16,029 bases of DNA from DASQDT01 sp036380435 (GTDB lineage: Bacteria > Acidobacteriota > Blastocatellia > Pyrinomonadales > Pyrinomonadaceae): contig DASVES010000392.1 in the NCBI GenBank assembly GCA_036380435.1, forward strand, positions 1-16,029. Direction: 5' to 3'. How positions within the stretch are numbered: position 1 is the stretch's first letter; every line of letters starts with the position of its first letter. The notes under the pieces are model-generated. The model saw nothing but the letters and a program-made list of their open reading frames with translations, made no database searches and was not told the origin of the DNA. Shown here one piece after another: positions 1-7,754 of the stretch. The position numbers and the translations under genes were made by a program.

Positions 1-410
1 AGTTGTGTGAGGGAGAGGCCGTCGTGGAGAAAGATTTCGGGGTTGCCGTCGGGGTTGCGCCCGGCGGGGTCGCTCATGCTGCTGAAGGCGACGCGCGAGC
101 CGTCCTGCGAGACGGCGGGCGCGGGCGCGCGCGAGGCGGCGAGTTCACGGAGAGTAAACCCATGAGCGAAGACGGTCGCGGAGACTGTGCGGAAGCCGGG
201 CACGCCGCCTGCGGGAGCGGCGGTCGTCTCGAAGACGACGCGCCGGCCGTCGCCGCTAAGCGTGGGGTTGAGACTGAGGCTTTCGTGCGTGTTGAAGGTG
301 ACACGACGCGTTGACTGCGTCTGTGCGGAAGTGCCGAAGCGCATGTTGGCGGACAGCGCCGCGCAGCAGCAGGCGATGACGAGCAGAAAGGGCCGTGCGT
401 GATTAGACAA
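1..410 (-). CDS. Secreted TolB-like (PD40) beta-propeller protein, N-terminal part; runs off the left edge
   Basis: This is a partial gene with 136 codons visible. The start I choose is TTG at 410, preceded at 7 nt by GGGAG; no in-frame ATG or GTG lies nearby upstream. The first 32 residues look like an export signal: Arg6, a hydrophobic stretch at 9-20 containing three consecutive Cys, and a plausible cleavage near TSA-QT (28-31). After it come two repeats in PD40/TolB style, NPTLSGDGRRVVF (48-60) and AVSQDGSRVAFSS (99-111). The second is followed by the family-typical DPAGRNPDGNPEIFLHDG (114-131), in which a property list of the propeller blade is introduced. Such proteins are usually periplasmic or extracellular beta-propellers; the partner here is unknown. 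It has its own promoter at 627-654, leaving a leader of about 210 nt. The C-terminal domains cannot be seen, so only the fold is claimed. Confidence 0.72.
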   Translation of the reverse strand, partial: MSNHARPFLLVIACCCAALSANMRFGTSAQTQSTRRVTFNTHESLSLNPTLSGDGRRVVFETTAAPAGGVPGFRTVSATVFAHGFTLRELAASRAPAPAVSQDGSRVAFSSMSDPAGRNPDGNPEIFLHDGLSLTQ

Positions 411-626
411 GGCTTCGCTCCCGTGTGAGGTGCGCCCACATTGTGTGCGGACGCGTTGAGGAAACGAGCTGCCACAGGCGCGACGGCGCAACGTGAGGGG
501 CCAACGAGCCTGGGCCTTCGGACGTAAACGAAATCGACGCTGCGAAAATAGTCGGGCGCGTTAAGGCTTCGGCGGGTGCCGAGCGTGATGAGGAAATACG
601 CCCTTCGGACGAATGCGACGCCGGGC

Positions 627-654
627 ATTCTACAACTTTCGCCGGCGAGCGCAA
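627..654 (-). promoter_or_regulatory. Promoter of the propeller gene (TTGCGC-16-TAGAAT)
   Basis: Read on the minus strand, TTGCGC (654-649) and TAGAAT (632-627) are separated by 16 nt. The core AAGTTGTAGAAT is identical, at the same spacing, in the promoter in front of the patatin fusion at 3917-3944. Transcription would start near 620, about 210 nt before the TTG start. I see no convincing structured element or reading frame in that leader (411-620). Confidence 0.6.
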
Positions 655-682
655 GAGAAAACTGGCGCGAAGGGTGCGCGCC
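650..682 (-). terminator. Intrinsic terminator after the patatin / small secreted protein unit
   Basis: On the minus strand GGCGCG (682-677), a 7-nt loop, and CGCGCC (669-664) form a 6-bp GC stem followed by AG and the T-rich run TTTTCTCTT (661-653). It lies about 28 nt past the stop codon of the 96-aa gene. The end of the T-run overlaps the -35 box of the next promoter, so one transcription unit ends exactly where the next begins. Confidence 0.65.
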
Positions 683-709
683 GTGGCGGGAGGCCGCAAA
701 CGGGCGGCG

Positions 710-1000
710 TCAGGCGGCCTTGCGTGCCTCGGCGCAACGGCAGGGCGCGCCGACGCCCCCGAAGCGCTTGGCGGCCCGACGCGCGACCGACATCGACTCG
801 AAGCCGGTGCGCGCCAGCTCGCAGACCGGCCCTTTAAACTCCTCGCGCAGCTCATCCATCGTCAGCTTCTCGACGCGCACCGCGCCCTCGACGCAGTAAA
901 TCTTATACCTGCGCACCTGCGGCTGCTGCGCGACGACTGGGGCGGGGTAGTGTGCGGCGGCGAGGGCGGCGAGTAGCAGGAGCGTGCGTCCCGTTTTCAT
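710..1000 (-). CDS. Small secreted four-cysteine protein of unknown function
   Basis: The protein has 96 aa. ATG at 1000 is chosen because GGAGG lies 8 nt upstream and the protein then begins with a classical signal peptide: Lys2 and Arg5, hydrophobic residues 7-16, and cleavage near VVA-QQ (22-26). The mature part is about 71 aa, charged, and has four Cys (36, 60, 87, 89), the last two as CRC near the C-terminus. This would allow two disulphides or a small metal site; that is inference. I recognise no family. It starts 46 bp after the stop codon of the patatin fusion, with no terminator between them, so it is probably co-transcribed with it and ends at the terminator at 650-682. Confidence 0.7.
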   Translation of the reverse strand: MKTGRTLLLLAALAAAHYPAPVVAQQPQVRRYKIYCVEGAVRVEKLTMDELREEFKGPVCELARTGFESMSVARRAAKRFGGVGAPCRCAEARKAA

Positions 1001-1046
1001 GGTCGGTTCCTCCGTGGCGGGCGGCGGCCGGCGCGCGCGCGTCCGT

Positions 1047-3791
1047 CTAATCGATGTTGGGGACGGCTTCGCCGTTGGCCGCGGGTTTTTCGGGGCAGAC
1101 GCATTGGTTGTCGGCGTCCACGGCATCGGCGGTGTTGCGGTAGTCCACCAGCTCGAAGACCGGCTCGCCGTGGACACGCTCGAAGCGGGGCTTGGTGCCC
1201 ATGCCGGCGTCGTCGTAGCCGCGGCGGATGGCGTGGCTGATGGAGTCGGAGTTGAAGTCGAAGGTACACATCCACGGCTCCTCGGGGGTCTCCTCGGGGC
1301 GGAGGATGAACATCTCGACCTTGCCGTGGGCGCGCAGGTCTGAGAGCTGCGCCTGTATGTAGAGGTGGTTGAGGGCGTTCTGCGCGTTCTGCCAGAGGTG
1401 CGACTCGCTCGTCGTCGGGGTCGGCGACGCCTCGACGAGGATGATGTGCGTGGCCTTCCACATCACGGCCGCCTCGACGGGGCTGTTGTGGGCGAAACCG
1501 CCGTCCACGATCTGGCCGTAATCGGCCAGCTTGCGCGCGGGGAAGATGGGGTAGATGGAGCTTGAGCCGATGACCACGTCGAGCAGGTAGTTTCTCCCGT
1601 TCTTAGGGTCGAAGTCGCGGAAGAGGCCCTGCGCGTCGCGGGGCGCGTCGGGGTCGCACGCCGGCGTCCCCTTCTCGTCGCCGCACTTCGGCTTGTCGTG
1701 GAAGAAGTAGATGTCGGGCGGGAGCGACGCGTGGAGGTGCGTGCCGGCGGCTTTGGCCTGCCCTCCGTCGAGCACCGAGCCGGTGATGACGAGGTCGCGC
1801 TGGAGCATCGGCTTGAGATCGCTGTTGGAAATCTTCGAGAACAGTTGGGCCGTGTCGGCCTCGCCGCCCGCCGCCAGCCGGGCCGACGCCTTGGGGCTGA
1901 CGAGCGCCGTGAGTTTCTTCGCCAGCGTGCTCTCGACGGTGTCGGCACGCGAGAGCGTCTCGGCCCGGAAGAGCGAGTAGGCGATGAGGGCGCAGACGAC
2001 GAACAGGAAGGCGTTGCGCATCAGCGTGTGGGTGACGCGGAACCACAGCAGATAGTTCTCGCGGCGCAGGAGCAGGGCCGTCAGCAGCAGGCCGAGGACG
2101 AGGAGACAGGCGGCCGTCAGGTAGAGGTTGAAGGTGAAGAGCAGGGAGACGTGTTGCCAGAAGTGCCCGCCGCGTGTGTCCACGCGCGCCCCGGACAGTT
2201 GCGCGAGCGCGTCGGCGGCGGCCAGCGCGATCATGGCGGGGCCGACGAAGCGGTAGAGCCACGTCAGGTCGCGGCCGATCAGCCTGCCGACGATGACGAC
2301 GACGACGAAGAGCCACGCGAGGAGCACGGCCTGAAGCAGTGCGGTCGTTAGCGCTAGCAGATAGTAGGCCGCCGGCATCGGGCTGAAAAAGTCCTTCTGC
2401 TCGAACCCCTTCCAGGTCTTCACCAGCGGGTCTTCTTCGAGCAGTTGGATTTCCGGCAGGTCTCTCGTCAGACCGAGCGCGACGGCGAGGGCGTTGATGG
2501 CCCCACCGGAGGTGCCGACGACGAGGTCGATGTCAATATTCGACTCCTTCTTCGCGCCGTCGGCCTCAGCCACGGCTTCGGCCGCGGCCTCGGTTTCCGT
2601 ATCGTCCTCCCTGACCATCGCCTCGATGGCGGCGATGGCGCCAATCTGGTAGGCGCACTTGGCCCCGCCGCCCGAGAGCACGAGGGCGAGACGCGCCGGG
2701 CGCTGGCGCTCGGCCCCGTAGTTGCGCAGGATTCTCCCGATGCGTTCGAGCGTGAACATGCGGTTGTGCGGGTCGCTCGCCTTGACCCCGAGGTCTGTGA
2801 CCCACTTCGACACGCCGTCGAACCGCTTGAGCCAACTCACGTCGTAAGGCTGCGACCTGAAAAATGCGCGGGGCTGATCGACGCGGAGGATGCGCAGGAG
2901 CTTGTCGCGGTGTTGGAGGAAGGAGGGCGTGGCGAGCACCACCTCCTCGGGCAGCTTCGGCGTGTCCAGAGCGGGGAAGTCAATCTTCTTCAGTCCCTCG
3001 GGCGCCCGCGCCGGGGCCGAGAAGAAGGCCACCGGCCACTTTCTCTCCTCCACGAAGTTTTCGAGCGGCTCGCCTTCGCGGTCTTCGACGAAGAGAGACT
3101 CAATCTCCTCGGCCTCGGCGAGCATGTCGATGGAAGCCTTGCTGCCGTAGGTGAACGTCGCGGAGTTGAGGCCCGCGTCCGTCGGGTTGTCGGCGATGTT
3201 CGTGACGCCCAGCTCGCGCAGCAGGTGCCGGGGGAAGATGTTGCCGGAGAGCGAGAGCGGATCGACGAAGAGGAAGGAGAGGCGGCCCTGCCGGGCCTTC
3301 TCCCGCAACTGCTCGACGTTTTCGATGGGCGTGCTCTTCCCGACGTAGCAGGAGCTGTGATACTCGAAGGCGGGCGTGGTGACGCCGTCGCCGCCGTTGC
3401 TGGCGTGCGTGGCGAGATAGCGGCGGCTCAGCTCCTCGTCACCGAGCGACGAGCGCAGCTCGGCCACGGGCTGCGGCGTCAGGAAGGCGATGTCAACCAG
3501 CTCCTTGTTGTACCAGTCGAGCACGTCGCTGTAGGAGCCGACGGCGAGCTGGAAGACGACGTTCTCGCCCTTGTAGGCGGCAGCGGCGGCGCGCAGCTCG
3601 TTGCTGTATTGCCGGCGGCCGCTGGCGTAGGAGTTGTAGGAGATGACACCGACCCGGATGACGAACGCCTCGGGCTGTGGGCGGCCGCCGGCGGAGGTCG
3701 CGCGGCGTTGCGAGCTGGCCGTGGCGGAGGCCAGAAGGGAGGCGGCGAGAAGAACGGCGGCGAAACAGGTGGGACGATGCCTGAACTTCAT
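1047..3791 (-). CDS. Periplasmic PhnD-like binding domain fused to a membrane-inserted patatin-like phospholipase
   Basis: The protein has 914 aa. ATG at 3791 has GAGGTG 4 nt upstream. Domains in order: signal peptide (1-26, hydrophobic 10-24); a PhnD-type phosphonate/phosphite substrate-binding domain (about 44-330, with AYKGENVVFQLAVGSYSD at 72-89 and DIAFLTPQPVAEL at 100-112, as in periplasmic binding proteins); then a patatin domain. The patatin oxyanion loop is GGGAK (374-378), the nucleophile elbow GTSGG has Ser428, and the dyad Asp763 is in DGG (763-765). Between nucleophile and Asp lie four hydrophobic helices (about 476-503, 515-532, 547-575, 592-609). Four helices return the chain to the same side, so both catalytic motifs would be periplasmic if the signal is cleaved. 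An Ala/Glu-rich insert occupies 394-416. Patatins hydrolyse acyl esters of lipids; a ligand-gated lipase is a hypothesis. It leads a unit with the 96-aa gene. Confidence 0.85.
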   Translation of the reverse strand: MKFRHRPTCFAAVLLAASLLASATASSQRRATSAGGRPQPEAFVIRVGVISYNSYASGRRQYSNELRAAAAAYKGENVVFQLAVGSYSDVLDWYNKELVDIAFLTPQPVAELRSSLGDEELSRRYLATHASNGGDGVTTPAFEYHSSCYVGKSTPIENVEQLREKARQGRLSFLFVDPLSLSGNIFPRHLLRELGVTNIADNPTDAGLNSATFTYGSKASIDMLAEAEEIESLFVEDREGEPLENFVEERKWPVAFFSAPARAPEGLKKIDFPALDTPKLPEEVVLATPSFLQHRDKLLRILRVDQPRAFFRSQPYDVSWLKRFDGVSKWVTDLGVKASDPHNRMFTLERIGRILRNYGAERQRPARLALVLSGGGAKCAYQIGAIAAIEAMVREDDTETEAAAEAVAEADGAKKESNIDIDLVVGTSGGAINALAVALGLTRDLPEIQLLEEDPLVKTWKGFEQKDFFSPMPAAYYLLALTTALLQAVLLAWLFVVVVIVGRLIGRDLTWLYRFVGPAMIALAAADALAQLSGARVDTRGGHFWQHVSLLFTFNLYLTAACLLVLGLLLTALLLRRENYLLWFRVTHTLMRNAFLFVVCALIAYSLFRAETLSRADTVESTLAKKLTALVSPKASARLAAGGEADTAQLFSKISNSDLKPMLQRDLVITGSVLDGGQAKAAGTHLHASLPPDIYFFHDKPKCGDEKGTPACDPDAPRDAQGLFRDFDPKNGRNYLLDVVIGSSSIYPIFPARKLADYGQIVDGGFAHNSPVEAAVMWKATHIILVEASPTPTTSESHLWQNAQNALNHLYIQAQLSDLRAHGKVEMFILRPEETPEEPWMCTFDFNSDSISHAIRRGYDDAGMGTKPRFERVHGEPVFELVDYRNTADAVDADNQCVCPEKPAANGEAVPNID

Positions 3792-3916
3792 GTGGCACCT
3801 CTGCTAGTCGGAGATGTGGGGCGCGCTTTGGGACTTGGGCGCGCTTGTGAGCAGCGGGGCAGACGCCTCAGGTCAGGAGAGGCTCAAAGACGCTTTCCAA
3901 GGGCCGGCCGGCAGCG

Positions 3917-3944
3917 ATTCTACAACTTCCGGCGCGTAAAGCAA
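3917..3944 (-). promoter_or_regulatory. Promoter of the patatin fusion gene (TTGCTT-16-TAGAAT)
   Basis: On the minus strand TTGCTT (3944-3939) and TAGAAT (3922-3917) are 16 nt apart. The segment AAGTTGTAGAAT is shared with the promoter at 627-654. The predicted start near 3910 gives a leader of about 120 nt before the ATG at 3791. Confidence 0.62.
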
Positions 3945-4043
3945 CAGGAAATCGGAAGACGCGTTCGACGGCCCTCGCCCCGGCTTGGGGCTTGGGCCGC
4001 ACGCCTCACCCGTCTGTATATGCGTCCGGCGTCGAAGTCGTTT

Positions 4044-4064
4044 CGCGGCGGCCGCTCCGCCGCG
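4044..4064 (-). terminator. GC hairpin just after the metH/metF fusion, possible terminator without a U-run
   Basis: A perfect 8-bp stem, CGCGGCGG (4064-4057) with CCGCCGCG (4051-4044) and a 5-nt loop, lies 9 nt after the stop codon. It is followed by AAACG rather than a T-run, so it may only stabilise the transcript end. Confidence 0.35.
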
Positions 4065-4073
4065 CCTCGCGTC

Positions 4074-5984
<1,911 letters not shown>

Positions 5985-5985
5985 A

Positions 5986-6064
5986 AGGCAGGAGTCAGAA
6001 GTCAGGAGTCAGAAGAGAAGCAGTCAGGTTATTCATTCTGACTCCTGACTTCTGACTCCTGCCT
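5986..6064. repeat. Perfect 29-bp palindrome of 7-bp units between riboswitch and start codon
   Basis: Arms 5986-6014 and 6036-6064 are perfect reverse complements around a 21-nt loop. Each arm is built of 7-bp units GGAGTCA, GAAGTCA, GGAGTCA, then GAA next to the loop. It separates the purine-rich GAGGAGG (6068-6062, minus strand) from the ATG at 5984. The palindrome at 14542-14617 has the same architecture with a different heptad. Confidence 0.9.
5995..6036 (-). CDS. Possible 13-codon upstream reading frame in the metH/metF leader
   Basis: On the minus strand an ATG at 6036 has AGGAG (6046-6042) 5 nt upstream and encodes MNNLTASLLTPDF before TGA at 5997-5995. It ends 10 nt before the metH/metF start, close enough for termination-reinitiation. 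The main gene has no ribosome-binding site of its own next to its ATG, which makes this frame worth recording. It lies wholly within a palindromic repeat, so it may be chance. Confidence 0.3.
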   Translation of the reverse strand: MNNLTASLLTPDF

Positions 6065-6068
6065 CCTC

Positions 6069-6099
6069 AAAAAAAATATCCCGCGCTAAACAACGCGGG
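6069..6099 (-). terminator. Riboswitch-controlled intrinsic terminator in the metH/metF leader
   Basis: On the minus strand CCCGCG (6099-6094) pairs with CGCGGG (6085-6080) across an 8-nt loop, followed by ATA and eight T (6076-6069). It lies after the aptamer and before the coding region, the position of an attenuator. The loop and 3' arm contain TGTTTAGCG (6092-6084), which is perfectly complementary over 9 bp to CGCTAAACA (6160-6152) at the 3' end of the aptamer. That pairing would be the antiterminator. A small extra hairpin, ACTTCA with TGAAGT, occupies 6121-6100. Confidence 0.8.
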
Positions 6100-6150
6100 A
6101 CTTCACGCCGGAACCTGAAGTTTGCTTGAAGCGCCTCGGGAAGCGCCGTG

Positions 6151-6199
6151 CTGTTTAGCGGTTATTTTACGTGGCCGCAAGTCGCCTTAACTCACCACG
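6151..6199 (-). ncRNA. SAM-II (SAM-alpha) riboswitch aptamer
   Basis: Read on the minus strand. Helix P1 is CGTGGT (6199-6194) with GCCACG (6175-6170). Its loop begins GAGTTAA and ends CTTGC, as in SAM-II (GA-UUUAA and CUUGC recalled from the family). The 3' part carries the family hallmark GCTAAA (6159-6154). GCGG (6178-6175) can pair with CCGC (6161-6158) to give the H-type pseudoknot expected for SAM-II, competing with part of P1. One loop base differs from the family as I remember it (GAG for GAU). It lies in front of a methionine-synthesis gene. SAM binding would hold GCTAAA inside the aptamer, prevent the antiterminator and allow termination. It does not fit SAM-I, SAH or THF consensus. 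Confidence 0.78.
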
Positions 6200-6213
6200 T
6201 TTTTCCGAAGCCG

Positions 6214-6243
6214 CTTATACGCCGCGCGCCGCCGGCTTGTCAA
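6214..6243 (-). promoter_or_regulatory. Near-consensus sigma-70-type promoter of the metH/metF leader
   Basis: On the minus strand a perfect TTGACA (6243-6238), an 18-nt spacer and TATAAG (6219-6214) predict a start near 6207, only about 8 nt before helix P1 of the aptamer. The tight fit supports both calls. Confidence 0.72.
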
Positions 6244-6256
6244 GCAACGCTTCTGT

Positions 6257-6285
6257 TTGCAACCCCCGCCCGTCTGCGGTAAAAG
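6257..6285 (+). promoter_or_regulatory. Candidate promoter of the DinB-fold gene
   Basis: TTGCAA (6257-6262), 17 nt, TAAAAG (6280-6285). Each box matches four of six consensus bases. A start near 6292 would leave a short leader ending in the ribosome-binding site GGAGGT (6304-6309). It diverges from the riboswitch promoter, the two start points being about 85 bp apart. Confidence 0.45.
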
Positions 6286-6314
6286 ACCAACATCAAACCC
6301 CCCGGAGGTCAACA

Positions 6315-6824
6315 ATGAGCATCAGCCAATCGCTTCTGCCCGAGTTCAAACAGGAGATGGCCAACACCCGCAAGACGCTCGAACGCGTCCCCGATGACAA
6401 GTTCGACTGGAAGCCGCACGAGAAGTCCACGACGATGGGCGACCTCGCCACGCACCTTGCAAACATCCTCACGTGGGCGCTCCACGGATTGAACAAAGAC
6501 TCCATCGACATCGCCCCGCCGGGCGAGGCGCCGCTGCGGGCCAAGCCGGCCGCAACACGCGACGAGGTGTTAGAGACGTTCGACAAAAATCTCGCCGACG
6601 CGCTCGCGGCCATCGCCGCGGCGACGGACGAGCGCCTCATGCAGCCGTGGACGCTTCTGCACGGAGGGAAGACTGTCTTCACCCTGCCGCGCGTGGCCAT
6701 GCTGCGCGGCTTCGTCATGAACCACACCATCCACCACCGCGCGCAGCTCGGCGTCTACCTGCGGCTGAACGACATCCCCGTCCCGTCCATCTACGGCCCA
6801 TCGGCCGACGAGGGCGGCTTCTAG
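6315..6824 (+). CDS. DinB/YfiT-fold metal-dependent protein
   Basis: The protein has 169 aa, the usual length for the family. The ATG at 6315 is chosen because GGAGGT lies 5 nt upstream; longer in-frame versions would extend into the riboswitch on the other strand. The DinB four-helix fold carries a metal-binding His triad. Here I see His47 in ATHLANI, then His137 and His141 in MNHTIHHRAQ (135-144), the typical helix-4 motif; DWKPHEKS (31-38) is also typical of the family. Members include thiol S-transferases that use bacillithiol, mycothiol or glutathione, and damage-induced proteins of unknown reaction; the substrate cannot be told from sequence. It is transcribed divergently from the methionine gene, with no evident functional link. 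A REPIN-like element begins on its stop codon. Confidence 0.85.
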   Translation: MSISQSLLPEFKQEMANTRKTLERVPDDKFDWKPHEKSTTMGDLATHLANILTWALHGLNKDSIDIAPPGEAPLRAKPAATRDEVLETFDKNLADALAAIAAATDERLMQPWTLLHGGKTVFTLPRVAMLRGFVMNHTIHHRAQLGVYLRLNDIPVPSIYGPSADEGGF

Positions 6825-6956
6825 TAGGACAGGCATTCCTGCCTGTCGTGAGCGCGAAAGCGCGAATAAACTTCGCGCGCACATTCTAACTTGAGATTCG
6901 GCGCATCACCTGTTCGCGCTGGCGCGCTCACGACAGGCAGGAATGCCTGTCCTACT
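6823..6956. mobile_element. REPIN-like element: two inverted REP hairpins with GTAG heads
   Basis: Arms 6823-6864 and 6915-6956 are inverted copies of 42 bp with two mismatches, around a 50-nt middle. Each arm contains GTAG followed at once by the hairpin GACAGGCA-TTCC-TGCCTGTC (6828-6847; inverted copy 6932-6951). A GTAG tetranucleotide before a hairpin is the hallmark of REP sequences mobilised by RAYT (TnpA-REP, Y1 HUH) transposases, and paired inverted REPs form a REPIN. No transposase lies in the window, so it would be a non-autonomous copy. It begins on the stop codon of the DinB gene and ends 12 nt before the next start. Confidence 0.75.
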
Positions 6957-6968
6957 TCAAATGCCGCG

Positions 6969-7736
6969 ATGAACTTGTTCGGCTACAGGACTGCGGCGCA
7001 GAGATACACGAAGGGTCGGCCTTACTTCCACCCGAAGGTCATCGCGCGCGTCCATGATTTTCTCGGACTCACGGGGCCGGTCGAGGCCGCGCTCGACGTG
7101 GGCTGCGGCTCGGGTCTCTCGGCCGTGGCCCTCGCGGAGATTGCGCGGAGAGTCGTCGGCGTTGACGCTTCCCATGAGATGCTCGCGCTCGCGCCGCCGG
7201 ACGCGCGCGTCTCCTACGCGGCCGCGCCGGCCGAAGAGTTGCCCTTCGGCGACGGCGCGTTTGATCTGCTGACGGCCTCGCAGGCTTTCCACTGGTTCGA
7301 CCGCCATGGCTTTCTCAAAGAGGCTCGCAGGGTCTTACGGCCCGGCGGGCATCTGGTCGTCTACGACCACTACTTCGCCGCGCGGATGGAGGAGAACGAA
7401 GCGTTCCGCGTGTGGTTCCGCGAGCAGTATCTTGGAAAATACCCAAGCCCGAAGAGGGGCGACATCGTCTTCACAGAGTCGGAGGCGGGCGAATACGGCT
7501 TCCGCCTCCTCGGCGTCGAATACTACGACGACGCTTTGAAGTTCACGCAGGAGAGTTTGATCGACTACCTCACGACACACAGCAACATCATCGCGGCCGT
7601 CGAGGGCGGCGGCGGCGAGAGCATCGACGAGGCGCGGGCGTGGCTGGCCGAAAGCGCAGGGCCGTTGTTCGGGGGGATGGACGAGGCGACGTTTCTTTTC
7701 CGGGGGCCGATCTGGTATTTGCGGCGGGGCGACTGA
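6969..7736 (+). CDS. Class I SAM-dependent methyltransferase
   Basis: The protein has 255 aa with a Methyltransf_11-type fold. Motif I is ALDVGCGSGL (41-50), the acidic post-I residue is Asp66 in VVGVDAS, AEELPFGDGAFDLL (88-101) is the region of motifs II-III, and RRVLRPGGHLVVYDHY (120-135) is the usual strand-5 segment. The N-terminal AQRYTKGRPYFHP resembles small-molecule methyltransferases of the Crg1/TMT1-like group; the substrate is unknown. I choose ATG at 6969, where the family-like N-terminus begins. The upstream in-frame TTG at 6891 lies in the middle of the REPIN and would add residues unlike the family. No ribosome-binding site is visible before 6969. The gene converges with mutM, with 18 bp between stop codons. 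Confidence 0.87.
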   Translation: MNLFGYRTAAQRYTKGRPYFHPKVIARVHDFLGLTGPVEAALDVGCGSGLSAVALAEIARRVVGVDASHEMLALAPPDARVSYAAAPAEELPFGDGAFDLLTASQAFHWFDRHGFLKEARRVLRPGGHLVVYDHYFAARMEENEAFRVWFREQYLGKYPSPKRGDIVFTESEAGEYGFRLLGVEYYDDALKFTQESLIDYLTTHSNIIAAVEGGGGESIDEARAWLAESAGPLFGGMDEATFLFRGPIWYLRRGD

Positions 7737-7754
7737 GCGCGTTTCACGGCCGGG

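Noticed and set aside
5986..6064. CRISPR-like array
   Set aside because: The 7-bp units lie in two inverted arms with no spacers, and no cas gene is near.
6100..6199. SAM-I, SAH or THF riboswitch, or a T-box, in the metH/metF leader
   Set aside because: None of their conserved segments as I remember them is present, whereas the order P1, CUUGC, P1', GCUAAA fits SAM-II.
6171..6314. Longer version of the DinB gene
   Set aside because: It would lie opposite the riboswitch and its promoter. The ATG at 6315 has GGAGGT at ideal distance and gives the family's usual length.
7737..7754. Bidirectional terminator between the methyltransferase and mutM
   Set aside because: The 18-bp gap has no adequate stem or T-run.
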